Assembly (NCBI GenBank): GCA_902611405.1
Contig: CACLZL010000004.1
Span: forward strand, 43,402 to 107,401
Source of the DNA: an uncultured Pelagibacteraceae bacterium
GTDB lineage: Bacteria; Pseudomonadota; Alphaproteobacteria; Pelagibacterales; Pelagibacteraceae
Reading direction: 5' to 3'
Length of the DNA stretch: 64,000 nt
The position numbers were made by a program, and so were the translations under genes. Numbering within the stretch: the stretch's first letter is position 1; each line of letters opens with the position of its first letter. Shown here piece by piece: positions 33,822-44,316 of this stretch. The notes below the pieces were generated by a model that worked only from the letters and a program-made list of their open reading frames with translations, had not been told where the DNA came from and ran no database searches.

Positions 33822-34577
33822 TTAAGGTTTAGAAGTTAAACCACCGTCAACAATTATTTCAGTCCCTGTAATATAATTAGCTTGATCACTTAGTAAAAAC
33901 ATAGAAGCATTTGATATATCTTCAGGTTTACCAACTTTATTTAATGGGATAATTTTTTCCAAATTTTTTTTTGCTTTAGGATTTTTTTTCCATCTTATTT
34001 GCATTCCTGTCTCAATAGGACCTGGTAAAATAGTATTTGACCTTATATTATTTGATGCAAATTGAATTGCAAAAGACTTTGAAAGTCTAATCATTGCTGC
34101 CTTTGAGGCCCCATATGCATCTTGAGGCTTATCGTCTCCTGACAAAGCATCTATAGAAGAAATATGAACCATTGAACCAAAATTATTTTTTTTCATTAAT
34201 GGCACAACAATTTTAGATAAATACATCATTGATTTTAAATTAATTTTAAAAACTTTATCCCAAATATCAGAATTTATATCTACGGCCGAAACATCTTTAT
34301 TGAACCACAATACACCAGTAGTATTTACCAGATAATCAATGCTTTTTTGTTTTTTATAGAAAACATCGATACATAATTTCATTTTTTTTAAATTGGTAAC
34401 GTCGATTTTTTTGAAATAACAATTCTTATTTTTTAATAAAAATTCTTTACCAGGATTTTTTATATCTATCATTAATACAGAAATATTATTTTCTGATAGT
34501 TTTTTTGAAATCTCCAATCCCATTCCACCACTAGCACCTGTTATAATTGCTGATTTTCCTTTAAAACTTAATTTCAT
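33822..34577 (-). CDS. Short-chain dehydrogenase/reductase
   Basis: A 251-residue classical SDR. Cofactor motif ITGASGGMGLEISKKL, NTTGVLW (NAG equivalent), catalytic Ser in VHISSIDALSG, YGASKAAM (Y-x3-K), and the C-terminal YITGTEIIVDGGLTSKP. An Asp in LMIDIKNPG after beta-2 suggests NAD preference. The substrate is unknown. It follows the aldehyde dehydrogenase gene by 1 bp, so both are one leftward unit that diverges from an alcohol dehydrogenase gene. Confidence 0.88.
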   Translation of the reverse strand: MKLSFKGKSAIITGASGGMGLEISKKLSENNISVLMIDIKNPGKEFLLKNKNCYFKKIDVTNLKKMKLCIDVFYKKQKSIDYLVNTTGVLWFNKDVSAVDINSDIWDKVFKINLKSMMYLSKIVVPLMKKNNFGSMVHISSIDALSGDDKPQDAYGASKAAMIRLSKSFAIQFASNNIRSNTILPGPIETGMQIRWKKNPKAKKNLEKIIPLNKVGKPEDISNASMFLLSDQANYITGTEIIVDGGLTSKP

Positions 34578-34578
34578 A

Positions 34579-35955
34579 TTATTGCTCTTTTCTTAAATGA
34601 AAACTTTTTGGAGCTGTTAATTTTTCATAGGCAATTTCAGATAACGAGCAGCCTTTTCCAGTTTCTTTAACCCCTGTCCAAGAAAGAGCTGGATCTAAAT
34701 AATCACATCTATTCATAAAGAAAGTACCTGTTTGAACTTGGTTACCTATTTTTTCAGCAATACTAATGTCCTTAGTCCAAATAGAGGCAGTTAAACCATA
34801 GGGACTGTCATTCATCAGTTTTATTGCCTCATTTTCATCTTTAACTTTCATTATTCCAACACATGGTCCAAAAGTTTCTTCTGTCATAACACTCATATCG
34901 TGATTAACATCAACTAATACTTGAGGCACTAAATAATTTTTATGTTCTTTAGGAAAATCAAATTTACTTTCGTCAATTATTTTTTTTGCACCTTTACCAA
35001 CAGCACTATTCACTTGATTTAAAATAAAATCAGCAGCTGATAATTTAACAACTGGACCTAAATTAGTTTCTTTATTTAATGGGTTTCCAAGATTGTAGTT
35101 ATAAGTTTTTGAAGCAAACAATTCTATAAAATTACCATAAATTTTTTCATCTACATAAATTCTTTCAATTCCACAACAAGATTGACCAGAATTAAAAAAA
35201 GATCCATCGACCAAATTTTCGACTGTTTTTTCTAAATCACAGTCGTGTCTTGCGTATGCTGGATCTTTACCACCTAATTCTAAAGCCATATCTATGAACT
35301 TTGTATGAGTTGCTCTTTGTACATCATATCCAGCTTTTACTGAGCCAGTAAATGATACAAAGTTAATTCTTTTATCAGAAACTACTTTTAAGCTGTCTTC
35401 ATGATTTAAATGTAGATAATTGAAAACATCCTTAGGTAAAGTTTTTTTAGCTGACTCGTATAGTTGCTCAGCACACAAAGGCGTTTGTGCAGAATGTTTC
35501 AAAATGACTGTATTTCCAGATGCCATTGCTGGAATTATTGAGTTAACAGCAACAAGATATGGATAATTCCAAGGAGCAATTACAAATACTACCCCTAGAG
35601 GTCTTCTTTTAATATAACTTTTAAAATTACCATCCTTAATGACTTCAATATTTTTTAATTTTTTTTCTGCAATTGATAACATATAGTCAGCTCTTTCTTT
35701 AAAACCATTTAATTCACCTGCTACTTGTGAAATAGGTCTACCAATTTGTCTACTTAGTTCTTCACTTATCGACTCATCTTTAGACAAAAAATCTTTAACA
35801 AAATTAGCTAATAGTTTAACTCTCTCTTTAACTTCTAGTGCAGCCCAAGTTTTTTGAGCTTTGATTGAATTACTTATAGTTTGTTCAATTTTGCCTGAGT
35901 GATATTCTCTTTTAACATAGACAGTATTATCAATAGGTGTAATAGTTTTTTGCAT
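34579..35955 (-). CDS. NAD(P)-dependent aldehyde dehydrogenase
   Basis: A 458-residue ALDH superfamily enzyme. Features: APWNYPYLVAVNSIIPAMASG, VSFTGSVKAGYDVQ, catalytic Glu in ALELGGKDPAYA and nucleophile Cys in FFNSGQSCCGIERIYV, with TEETFGPCVGIM near the C-terminus. The sequence is slightly short for the family. Substrate unknown. It sits next to an SDR and opposite an Fe-dependent alcohol dehydrogenase across a 71-bp divergent spacer, suggesting an alcohol to aldehyde to acid route. No Shine-Dalgarno of note was found. Confidence 0.9.
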   Translation of the reverse strand: MQKTITPIDNTVYVKREYHSGKIEQTISNSIKAQKTWAALEVKERVKLLANFVKDFLSKDESISEELSRQIGRPISQVAGELNGFKERADYMLSIAEKKLKNIEVIKDGNFKSYIKRRPLGVVFVIAPWNYPYLVAVNSIIPAMASGNTVILKHSAQTPLCAEQLYESAKKTLPKDVFNYLHLNHEDSLKVVSDKRINFVSFTGSVKAGYDVQRATHTKFIDMALELGGKDPAYARHDCDLEKTVENLVDGSFFNSGQSCCGIERIYVDEKIYGNFIELFASKTYNYNLGNPLNKETNLGPVVKLSAADFILNQVNSAVGKGAKKIIDESKFDFPKEHKNYLVPQVLVDVNHDMSVMTEETFGPCVGIMKVKDENEAIKLMNDSPYGLTASIWTKDISIAEKIGNQVQTGTFFMNRCDYLDPALSWTGVKETGKGCSLSEIAYEKLTAPKSFHLRKEQ

Positions 35956-36026
35956 AATTAATTTGGTTAAAATTGATAAAGAAAATGATATACATCATAT
36001 AATTTCGTATAACACTAAATATTATT

Positions 36027-37190
36027 ATGCAAAAATACAACTGGAATTATCCAACGATAATGTGGGTTGGTGAAAATAGAATTAATGATATCGCAATAGC
36101 TTGTAAAAGTTTGAGTATTACTAAGCCGTTATTAGTAACGGACAAAGGTTTAGCAGATACTGATATTGTAAAAAATACTTTATCAATACTAAAAAATCAA
36201 AATATAAATACAAAATTATATTCAAATGTTGTTGGAAACCCAACTGGAAAAAATGTAAACGAAGGCGTAGAAAGTTTTAAAAAAAATAATTGCAATGGTG
36301 TAATTGCTTTTGGAGGTGGAAGTGGCTTAGATGTAGGTAAAGCAGTTGCATTTATGTCAGGTCAAACACTTCCCATTTGGGATTTTGAAGATATAGGTGA
36401 TAATTGGTCGAAAGCAAATGCAGATAAAATTGCACCAATTATTGCAGTTCCAACTACTGCTGGAACTGGCTCAGAAACAGGTCGTGCATCGGTGATTTTA
36501 AATGAGAAAACTGGCGTTAAAAATATTATTTTTCATCCAAAATTTTTACCTTCTATTGTAATTTTAGATCCAGTTTTAACAATCGGACTTCCTCCTAAAT
36601 TAACTGCAGCAACTGGCATGGATGCCTTAGCTCATAATCTTGAAGCATACTGTGCACCCAGTTATCATCCAATGGCTGATGGTATTGCTTTAGAGGGCAT
36701 GAAAATAATTAAAGAGTGGTTGTTAGAGGCTGTTAATAATGGAACAAATATTGAAGCAAGAAAAAATATGCTTACAGCAGCCAGTATGGGATCAACAGCA
36801 TTTCAAAAAGGTTTGGGAGCAATTCATTCATTAAGTCACCCTGTAAACGCCTTAAATAATATCCATCATGGTTTATCTAATGCAATATTCATGCCTTATG
36901 TTTTAACTTTTAACAAAGATGTAATTGAAAAAAAAATAATTAAGATTTGTGATTATTTAGATCTTCCAGATAGATCTTTTGCTAGTTTTCTTAATTGGGT
37001 TTTGGATTTAAGAAAAAAACTTGATATGCCCCATAAATTATCTGAGGTGATAGATGAAAAAAATTTTGATCTTGATAGATTATCAAAAATGGCTTTAGCA
37101 GATCCTTCAACTGGAGGAAACCCGAAAAAATTGACTGAAAATGACATGAGGGAAATGTACCAACATAGTATGTCGGGCGAATTGTTTTAA
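36027..37190 (+). CDS. Iron-containing alcohol dehydrogenase
   Basis: A 387-residue group III alcohol dehydrogenase. NAD-binding GVIAFGGGSGLDVGKAVAFM (about residue 91), PTTAGTGSETGRASVI (about 141), and metal-ligand residues in ATGMDALAHNLEAY, GAIHSLSHPVNAL and IHHGLSNAIFMPY. The length is typical. SAR11 oxidises small alcohols including methanol, and Fe-ADHs have been proposed for that; this gene is a candidate, but the substrate cannot be read from sequence. The amidotransferase gene starts 2 bp after its stop. Confidence 0.92.
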   Translation: MQKYNWNYPTIMWVGENRINDIAIACKSLSITKPLLVTDKGLADTDIVKNTLSILKNQNINTKLYSNVVGNPTGKNVNEGVESFKKNNCNGVIAFGGGSGLDVGKAVAFMSGQTLPIWDFEDIGDNWSKANADKIAPIIAVPTTAGTGSETGRASVILNEKTGVKNIIFHPKFLPSIVILDPVLTIGLPPKLTAATGMDALAHNLEAYCAPSYHPMADGIALEGMKIIKEWLLEAVNNGTNIEARKNMLTAASMGSTAFQKGLGAIHSLSHPVNALNNIHHGLSNAIFMPYVLTFNKDVIEKKIIKICDYLDLPDRSFASFLNWVLDLRKKLDMPHKLSEVIDEKNFDLDRLSKMALADPSTGGNPKKLTENDMREMYQHSMSGELF

Positions 37191-37192
37191 AA

Positions 37193-37981
37193 ATGGATTT
37201 AAATATTTTAATTGTTGAGGGAAACATTAAAGAAGATAGTGAGTTTTTTATTAAAGCAGCCGGTGCCTCTGCGGCACAAAATTTAAAAAATTTAATTTTA
37301 AAAATAGAACCATCATCTAATATAGAAATTATTAATCCCGACAATGATAAAGAGACAACTAATGCTTTAAATAAAATGAGCAAATATCATGGTATTGTTT
37401 TTACTGGAGGTGCAATGAGGATTAATGATATGACAGATGTAATCAAAAAACATATTAATTTTGCATCTAGTTGTTTTGTTCATAAGAATAAAATTTTAGC
37501 AATTTGTTGGGGATTACAAGTTTGTTCAACAGCAGCTGGAGGTAAAGTAAACCCAGGTAAAAATGGTGCACATATAGGAATTGCATCAGATGTAAAAATA
37601 AACAACGAAGGTCAAAAGCATTTTATTTACAAAGATAAAAAAAATACTTTTACTTCACCAGCATTCAATTTTGATGAAGTAAGTGAGCTACCAAAAGATG
37701 CTATTCTTTTATCAAGTGATAAAGTTAATAAAGTGATGGGTGTAAGTTTTTCGGTAGCAAATTCTGAAATTATTGGGCTACAATATCATCCTGATTATGA
37801 ATATTTTCAAATGCTTAACCTTATAGCTGGGCGTAAAGAAAGATTATTTAAGAACAAAAATTTTTCTAATGAAGATGATTATCAGAAACACATCTCATAC
37901 ATTAATTCTGAAAATGAACTATTGAACTTTAATGATAGAACTTGTGAAGTTAGAAATTGGCTTAATCATTTAAAAAATTAA
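37193..37981 (+). CDS. Class I glutamine amidotransferase-like protein
   Basis: A 262-residue class I amidotransferase fold. The nucleophile elbow is AICWGLQVC (Cys near residue 103), and the His motif is GLQYHPDYEY near residue 200, where the usual HPE reads HPD. The N-terminus shows ILIVEGNIKEDSEFF. Such stand-alone proteins include gamma-glutamyl hydrolases of the PuuD/IpuF type and YfeJ-like proteins. It is 2 bp downstream of the Fe-ADH gene and converges with fhs at a 1-bp gap. A gamma-glutamyl-amine route with the GS homologues elsewhere in the window is conceivable but unproven. Confidence 0.8.
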   Translation: MDLNILIVEGNIKEDSEFFIKAAGASAAQNLKNLILKIEPSSNIEIINPDNDKETTNALNKMSKYHGIVFTGGAMRINDMTDVIKKHINFASSCFVHKNKILAICWGLQVCSTAAGGKVNPGKNGAHIGIASDVKINNEGQKHFIYKDKKNTFTSPAFNFDEVSELPKDAILLSSDKVNKVMGVSFSVANSEIIGLQYHPDYEYFQMLNLIAGRKERLFKNKNFSNEDDYQKHISYINSENELLNFNDRTCEVRNWLNHLKN

Positions 37982-37982
37982 T

Positions 37983-39665
37983 TTAAAACAATCCTTCAAT
38001 CTCACCATTTTTATTTAGTTTTATAGAGTCTGCAGCTGGAACTCTTGGCAATCCAGGCATTGTCATAATTTCTCCACACACAACAACTATAAACTCAGCA
38101 CCAGACGAAAGTCTTACTTCTCTCACTGGCAAAACATGACCAGTGGGTGCACCTTTTAAATTGGGGTCTGTTGAAAAACTATATTGAGTTTTTGCAATGC
38201 AAACAGGCAACTTACCATAACCCTTTTCTTCAAAATCTTTTAATTGTTGTCTCACTTTTGTGTCTGCTACTACTTCAGAGGCGCTATAAATTTCTTGTGC
38301 AATTTTTTCTATTTTTTTGAATAATGGAAGATCATCTTCATATAAAAATTTAAATGTATCTTTTTTATCCTCACAGATTTCTTTGACAATTTTAGCTAGC
38401 TCAATTGTACCTTCACTTCCATTAGACCAATGGGTACATTTAGATGCTTTTACACCTTGTGTTTCACAAAAATCCAATAAAGTTTTCATTTCATCTTCTG
38501 TATCAGTAATAAAATGATTAACAGCAACGGTAACAGGTAACCCAAATTTTCTAATATTATTTATATGTCTACGTAAATTTACCATTCCCTCTTTTAGAGC
38601 TGATACATTTTCTTTTTTTAAATCTTCTTTAGAAACCCCTCCATGCATTTTCAGTGCTCTTATTGTTGCAACAATAACCACACAATCCGGTTTGAGATCA
38701 GATTTTCTACATTTGATATTAAGAAATTTTTCAGCTCCCAAATCAGCTCCAAAACCTGCCTCTGTTACTACATAGTCAGATAATTTTAGTCCTGCTTTAG
38801 TTGCAATAACCGAATTACATCCGTGAGCAATATTTGCAAAAGGTCCACCATGAATTATTGCAGGATTATTTTCTAGAGTTTGGGTTACGTTGGGTCTTAT
38901 TGCCTCCTTAAGCAAAACAGTCATCGGACCCTGTGCATTTAAATCTTTTGCATAAATTGCTTGCTTATCTCTAGTATAACCAATTGTAATATTTCCAATT
39001 CTGTTTTCTAAATCTTTTAAATCTGTTGCTAAACAAAAAATAGCCATTAGCTCAGATGCCACTGTAATATCAAAACTATCTTGCCTTGGGTAACCATTAG
39101 CTACTCCTCCTAGATCAACAATAATAGATCTTAAAGATCTATCATTCATATCCATCACTCTTCTCCAAACAACTCTTCTAACATCAATGTTAAGTTTGTT
39201 TCCCCAATAAATATGATTGTCAATTAATGCAGATAGTAAATTATGTGCTGATGTAATAGCATGAAAGTCACCTGTAAAATGAAGATTGATTTGTTCCATT
39301 GGTACTACCTGGGCATAACCACCTCCTGCGGCTCCTCCTTTCATTCCAAATGATGGACCAAGACTTGGTTCTCTTAAACAAACAATAGATTTTTTTCCAA
39401 TTTTGTTTAAACCGTCATTTAAACCAACAGAAGTTGTAGTTTTGCCCTCTCCTGCAGGTGTAGGTGTGATAGCAGTAACTAAAATTAATTTGCCATTTTC
39501 TTTTTTAAGAGTATTCAAATATTCCAGATTTATTTTGGCTATGTGTCTACCCATTGGACTAAAAGCAAAATTTTCATCTGGCACTCCAACCTTAGAAAGA
39601 ATATCTTTTATTGGTTGCATCTTAGCTTCTCGTGCTATTTGAATGTCTGATTTTACTTCGGCCAT
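37983..39665 (-). CDS. fhs: Formate-tetrahydrofolate ligase
   Basis: A 560-residue ATP-dependent enzyme interconverting formate plus THF and 10-formyl-THF. P-loop [20 protein letters not shown] is near residue 66, followed by [23 protein letters not shown], the formate-binding region [14 protein letters not shown] and the C-terminal [15 protein letters not shown]. Length is standard. In this setting it connects formate released from methyl-group oxidation with the folate pool, in either direction. It is a monocistronic-looking gene divergent to the sox operon, with a 128-bp spacer. Confidence 0.97.
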   Translation of the reverse strand: MAEVKSDIQIAREAKMQPIKDILSKVGVPDENFAFSPMGRHIAKINLEYLNTLKKENGKLILVTAITPTPAGEGKTTTSVGLNDGLNKIGKKSIVCLREPSLGPSFGMKGGAAGGGYAQVVPMEQINLHFTGDFHAITSAHNLLSALIDNHIYWGNKLNIDVRRVVWRRVMDMNDRSLRSIIVDLGGVANGYPRQDSFDITVASELMAIFCLATDLKDLENRIGNITIGYTRDKQAIYAKDLNAQGPMTVLLKEAIRPNVTQTLENNPAIIHGGPFANIAHGCNSVIATKAGLKLSDYVVTEAGFGADLGAEKFLNIKCRKSDLKPDCVVIVATIRALKMHGGVSKEDLKKENVSALKEGMVNLRRHINNIRKFGLPVTVAVNHFITDTEDEMKTLLDFCETQGVKASKCTHWSNGSEGTIELAKIVKEICEDKKDTFKFLYEDDLPLFKKIEKIAQEIYSASEVVADTKVRQQLKDFEEKGYGKLPVCIAKTQYSFSTDPNLKGAPTGHVLPVREVRLSSGAEFIVVVCGEIMTMPGLPRVPAADSIKLNKNGEIEGLF

Positions 39666-39731
39666 AAATAATCAAATAAATAAAAGTTTTTTATCTGTGA
39701 CTTCTTATCCTTTTTTAACATTTTTGGAAAC

Positions 39732-39749
39732 TTCTAAAAAATATATATA
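39732..39749 (+). promoter_or_regulatory. Shared AT-rich element upstream of the sox operon
   Basis: TTCTAAAAAATATATATA is identical to the minus-strand box at 21467-21484 before tdm and similar to the box before the gene at 17289-18617. It lies 44 bp upstream of the soxB ATG, in the same orientation as in the other two cases. This could be a common promoter or operator of methylated-amine genes. Confidence 0.4.
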
Positions 39750-39793
39750 AAAAAAATAAGCACTATTTAAATTGTTTGTTATAAAATTACTAA

Positions 39794-41050
39794 ATGCAAA
39801 AATATTCTATATTTAACTTAGTTAAAAATGCCTTTTCAAATCATGAAAATTGGGATCTAGCATGGAAAGATCCAACACCTAAAGAGGAATATGATGTTGT
39901 AATTATAGGTGGCGGAGGCCACGGATTAGCCACAGCGTATTATCTTGCTAAAGAACACAATATCACAAATGTTGCAATCATTGAAAAAGGCTGGATAGGT
40001 GGTGGAAACGTTGGACGTAACACCACAATTATTAGATCAAATTATATGCATGATGAAAATGGTCTTTTCAGCGAGTTTGGAATGGATTTATGGAGAAAGA
40101 TGAGTCAAGATTTGAACTACAATGTAATGTTTTCTCCAAGAGGAATAATCAACCTCGCTCATTCTGATGCGCAAATGAATGCTTATGCAAGGAGAGGAAA
40201 TTCAATGAGATTAAATGGAATAGATGCAGTTCTTTTAAATCGAGAACAAGTCAAGGAAATAATTCCAATGGCTGATTTTTCTGAAAATGTAAGGTTTCCT
40301 ATTTTTGGAGGATTGATGCAACCAAGTGCGGGTACAGCAAGACATGATGCTGTTGCTTGGGGTTATGCGCGTCAAGCAGACTCTATGGGTGTAGACATAA
40401 TTCAAAATTGTGAAGTGATAGGTTTTGATGTTTCTGCTGGTAAAATAAAGGGAATAAGAACTTCTCGAGGAAATATTAAAGCTAACAAAGTTGGTATTTG
40501 TGTTGCAGGTAGCACAAATATTTTAGCAGAAAAATTAAATATGACTTTACCGATTGAAACTCATTTACTTCAAGCATGTGTTTCTGAACCAATTAAACCA
40601 GTTTTAGATAATGTAGTTACGTTCGGTGCAGGACACTTTTATGTAAGTCAATCAGATAAAGGAGAGATGGTGATGGGTGGTGATCTTGATGGTTATAATA
40701 GTTATGCTCAAAGAGGAAATTTACCAACATTACAACATGTATTAACGGAAGGAATAGCAATGATGCCGTTCTTAAGTAAATTAAAAATGCTAAGAACGTG
40801 GGGTGGTATTATGGATATGTCAATGGATGGATCACCAATTATTGACAAAACACATATAGAAGGATTGTATTTAAATTGTGGATGGTGTTACGGAGGATTT
40901 AAAGCAACGCCAGCATCAGGCTGGACATTTGCACATACAATTGCACAAGACAGAGTTCACGAATTAAACGCTGGTTATAGTTTAAACAGATTTAGCACAG
41001 GTCACCTTATTGATGAAAAGGGACTTGGAACTAAAACTTGGATATCTTAA
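39794..41050 (+). CDS. soxB: Sarcosine oxidase beta subunit / N-methylglutamate dehydrogenase MgdA-like
   Basis: A 418-residue FAD subunit. The FAD motif is VVIIGGGGHGLATAYYLAKEH (about residue 36) and GGGNVGRNTTIIRSNYM follows, containing the His/Arg region of the beta subunit; GHFYVSQ and the C-terminal NCGWCYGGFKATPASGWTFA match the family. Sarcosine oxidase oxidatively demethylates sarcosine to glycine with transfer of the one-carbon unit to THF; the homologous MgdABCD uses N-methylglutamate. The BDAG gene order is shared by both. The next gene starts immediately at the following base. Confidence 0.92.
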   Translation: MQKYSIFNLVKNAFSNHENWDLAWKDPTPKEEYDVVIIGGGGHGLATAYYLAKEHNITNVAIIEKGWIGGGNVGRNTTIIRSNYMHDENGLFSEFGMDLWRKMSQDLNYNVMFSPRGIINLAHSDAQMNAYARRGNSMRLNGIDAVLLNREQVKEIIPMADFSENVRFPIFGGLMQPSAGTARHDAVAWGYARQADSMGVDIIQNCEVIGFDVSAGKIKGIRTSRGNIKANKVGICVAGSTNILAEKLNMTLPIETHLLQACVSEPIKPVLDNVVTFGAGHFYVSQSDKGEMVMGGDLDGYNSYAQRGNLPTLQHVLTEGIAMMPFLSKLKMLRTWGGIMDMSMDGSPIIDKTHIEGLYLNCGWCYGGFKATPASGWTFAHTIAQDRVHELNAGYSLNRFSTGHLIDEKGLGTKTWIS

Positions 41051-41320
41051 ATGCTTTATATAAATTGTCCACATTGTGGTATGAGATCACAAAATGAATT
41101 TTCATATGGTGGAGATGCAAGCGTTAAAAGACCAGACCTCAATAAAGAAATCCCTGATAAAGAGTGGGATGATTTTGTTTACAATAGAAAAAGTTTAAGA
41201 GGAAAGCATTTAGAATTATGGCAACATATCTCTGGATGTAGGCAATGGATCAAAGTTGAAAGAGATACAGCAACCCATGAAATTTTTAGAACATTTAAAG
41301 CTGATGAGGAATTTGCTTAA
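41051..41320 (+). CDS. soxD: Sarcosine oxidase delta subunit / MgdB-like
   Basis: An 89-residue zinc-binding subunit. The ligands are visible: INCPHCGMRSQNEFSYGGDA (two Cys), then HLELWQHISGCRQWIKVERD (His and Cys), and the conserved THEI near the C-terminus. It plays a structural role in the heterotetramer. It starts directly after soxB and shares its last base with the start of soxA. Confidence 0.93.
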   Translation: MLYINCPHCGMRSQNEFSYGGDASVKRPDLNKEIPDKEWDDFVYNRKSLRGKHLELWQHISGCRQWIKVERDTATHEIFRTFKADEEFA

Positions 41321-44316
41321 TGACCCAAGCTTTTAGAATTGAAAATATTGGATTGATAAATAGAGATAAGAAATTGTCTTTTAAATTTAATGGTAAAAAT
41401 TACTTTGGTTATGAAGGTGATACACTAGCTTCAGCTTTGTTGGCAAATGGGGTTCATTTAGTAGGAAGAAGCTTTAAATATCATAGGCCCAGAGGTTTCT
41501 TTGGAGCAGGAGTAGATGAACCTTATGCGGTAGTTCAACTTTATAGAAATGGTGAAACAGAACCAAATATTAAAGCAACAGAACAGGAATTATTTGAGGG
41601 TTTAGAAGCAAAAAGTGTTAATTGCTGGCCAAGTGTAAATTTTGATATTGGTGCAATAAATAATTTTTTAAAAATTTTTCTACCAGCTGGATTTTATTAC
41701 AAAACTTTTATGTGGCCTAAAAGTTTTTGGTATCGAATTTATGAGCCTTTCATTAGAAAAGCAGCTGGCTTAGGTGTTGCTTCAACTAAACATGATAAAG
41801 AAAGATATGAACATAAATATGAATATTGTGATTTACTAATTGCAGGCTCCGGACCTTCAGGATTAGCCAGCGCATATGCTGCAGCAAAAAATGGAGCAAA
41901 AGTAATTCTAGCAGAAGATAAACCAAGATTTGGCGGATCTTTACTAACCTGTGATGTCAATATTGGAAATCAATCAGGAAAAGATTGGGCCGATGGAATA
42001 ATTACAGAGCTGAAAACAATGCCAAATGTTCTTGTAAAAAATAGATCTCAAATTTTTGGATACTATGATCACAACATGCTTGTGATGTCGGAAAAAGTCA
42101 GTGATCACTTACCAGCAACTAAAAAATATCACCCTAACAAAAGGTTATGGTACATTAGAGCAAAAGAAGTTTTAATTTCTTCCGGATCAATTGAAAGACC
42201 AATAGTTTTTGGTAATAATGATACACCAGGAGTAATGCTTTCTTCAGCTGCTAGAGAATATTTAAAAGTATTTGGTGTTCTAGTTGGAAGAAGACCACTA
42301 GTTTTTACGAATAACGATAGTGGATACGAAACAGCAATTGAATTTAAAAAAAATGGAGTAGAGCCAATTATTTTAGACTCAAGAAAAAATCCTAAGTCAG
42401 AAATAATTGATGAAGCAAAAAATTTAGGAATTAATATAAAAAATTCATATGTTGTGGTTGCAGCACAAGGATATAAAAAAGTAAAATCTGCAGATATTGC
42501 GAGCATTTCTGAAGATAAAAAACAACTTGGTAAAATTGAAAATTTACAATGTGATTGTATTTGCGTTTCAGGTTTTTGGACACCTACAATTCATTTAGCT
42601 TCACAATCAGGAAATAAAACAAAGTTTAAAGAAGAAATTGATGCGTTTGTTCCAGGGCAATCAAAACAAAATGAAATTACTTTAGGTGCAGCTAATGGAG
42701 TATTTTCGCTTGATGAAACATTAAAAACTTCATTTAAAGCAGGAAGTGAATTATCAAAAAAAATTACAAAAAAAGATAATGAAGTAGCTATTCCAAATGT
42801 TGTTGAAAAAAAATCTTCTCAACATGATAAGTTTTGGTGTGTTCCATTGCCAAAAGGTAAAAATTATAAAAGATTTTTAGATTTTCAAAACGATGTTGCT
42901 GTATCTGATGTAGAAATAGCTTTAAGAGAAGGTTATCGATCAATTGAACATGTTAAAAGATATACTACTCTTGGCATGGCAACAGACCAAGGTAAAACAA
43001 GTAATTTAAATGGTCTTCAGCTAGTATCTGAAATTGAAAATAAAATAGTTCCAGCTGTTGGTCATACAACCTTTAGACCACCATATACACCTGTTTCAAT
43101 TGGAGCAATTGTTGGAAGGGAAGTTGGAAAACATTCAAAACCAACTCGAAAATCACCAATGCATAAATGGCATGAAAAAAATCATGCAGTTTTTGTTGAT
43201 GCAGGAGTTTGGTTAAGACCAAGATATTATAAAAGAGGACATGAAAATTTATTTGAAGCATCTAAAAGAGAAGCTAAAAATGTTAGGACAAACGTTGGAG
43301 TTTGTGATGTGACAACTTTAGGAAAAATTGATGTCAAAGGTCCTGATGCAGCAGAATTGTTAAATAGAGTCTATACAAATGCATGGCTGAAGCTACCAGT
43401 TGGAAAAGCTAGATACGGTGTAATGTTAAGAGAAGATGGAATTGTTATGGATGACGGAACAACCACAAGAATTTCAGAAAATCATTATCATATGACTACC
43501 ACTACAGCTCAAGCAGCAAACGTTCTATCCCATTTAGAATATTATTTGCAATTAGTTTGGCCTGAATTAAATGTGAATGTAGTTTCAACTACAGAACAAT
43601 GGGCTGGAGCAGCTATCGCTGGACCTAAATCAAGAGAATTATTACAAAAATTATTTCCGAGTTTAGATGTATCAAATGATGGATTACCTTTTATGGGTTA
43701 TATCGAAGGAGATTTATTTGGAATTAAATCAAGAATATTTAGAATTTCATTTTCAGGAGAGCTTGCTTATGAAGTAAATGTTGAGTCTGATTATGGAAAC
43801 TTTATGTGGGAAAAAATCATGGAAGTTGGTGAGGAATTTAAAATTCAACCATATGGAACTGAAGCATTATCAACTCTTAGAATTGAAATGGGACATGTTG
43901 CTGGATCGGAACTTGATGGCAGAACAATTCCATATGATAACGCTTTAGAAGGTCTTGTTAGTAAAAAGAAAGATTTTATTGGAAAAAGATCACTACAACG
44001 ATCTGCATTTATCGAAGAAAATAGACAAAGAATAGTAGGAGTAGTTCCATTAGATAAACAAACAAGTATCCCAGAAGGTTCTCATTTAGTTAAAGATGAT
44101 AAAGCAAAATTACCAAATCCAAAATTAGGTCATATCTCTGCATCATGTTGGAGTGTTGAATATGATAATCCTTTTTCTTTAGCAATTTTGAAAAATGGAA
44201 AAAATATGATTGGTCAAAAACTTTTTGCCATGTCGCCACTTAAAAATAAAGTAATACCTGTTGAGATAGTTTCATCACATTATGTAGATCCAAAAGGTGA
44301 AAGAGTTAGATCATGA
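41320..44316 (+). CDS. soxA: Sarcosine oxidase alpha subunit / MgdC-like
   Basis: A 998-residue multidomain subunit. A ferredoxin-like N-terminus ([33 protein letters not shown]) is followed by a nucleotide-binding domain ([20 protein letters not shown] near residue 172) and a C-terminal GcvT-type folate domain ([20 protein letters not shown] near 660; [19 protein letters not shown] near 810; [17 protein letters not shown]). The folate domain converts the formaldehyde-level carbon to methylene-THF. The length matches the family. The last 4 bases overlap the gamma subunit gene. Confidence 0.94.
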   Translation: MTQAFRIENIGLINRDKKLSFKFNGKNYFGYEGDTLASALLANGVHLVGRSFKYHRPRGFFGAGVDEPYAVVQLYRNGETEPNIKATEQELFEGLEAKSVNCWPSVNFDIGAINNFLKIFLPAGFYYKTFMWPKSFWYRIYEPFIRKAAGLGVASTKHDKERYEHKYEYCDLLIAGSGPSGLASAYAAAKNGAKVILAEDKPRFGGSLLTCDVNIGNQSGKDWADGIITELKTMPNVLVKNRSQIFGYYDHNMLVMSEKVSDHLPATKKYHPNKRLWYIRAKEVLISSGSIERPIVFGNNDTPGVMLSSAAREYLKVFGVLVGRRPLVFTNNDSGYETAIEFKKNGVEPIILDSRKNPKSEIIDEAKNLGINIKNSYVVVAAQGYKKVKSADIASISEDKKQLGKIENLQCDCICVSGFWTPTIHLASQSGNKTKFKEEIDAFVPGQSKQNEITLGAANGVFSLDETLKTSFKAGSELSKKITKKDNEVAIPNVVEKKSSQHDKFWCVPLPKGKNYKRFLDFQNDVAVSDVEIALREGYRSIEHVKRYTTLGMATDQGKTSNLNGLQLVSEIENKIVPAVGHTTFRPPYTPVSIGAIVGREVGKHSKPTRKSPMHKWHEKNHAVFVDAGVWLRPRYYKRGHENLFEASKREAKNVRTNVGVCDVTTLGKIDVKGPDAAELLNRVYTNAWLKLPVGKARYGVMLREDGIVMDDGTTTRISENHYHMTTTTAQAANVLSHLEYYLQLVWPELNVNVVSTTEQWAGAAIAGPKSRELLQKLFPSLDVSNDGLPFMGYIEGDLFGIKSRIFRISFSGELAYEVNVESDYGNFMWEKIMEVGEEFKIQPYGTEALSTLRIEMGHVAGSELDGRTIPYDNALEGLVSKKKDFIGKRSLQRSAFIEENRQRIVGVVPLDKQTSIPEGSHLVKDDKAKLPNPKLGHISASCWSVEYDNPFSLAILKNGKNMIGQKLFAMSPLKNKVIPVEIVSSHYVDPKGERVRS

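Noticed and set aside
42129..42506. 125-aa minus-strand frame inside soxA
   Set aside because: It is antisense to a conserved folate/FAD enzyme and the hydrophobic, Ser/Phe-rich product looks like a reverse-strand artefact.
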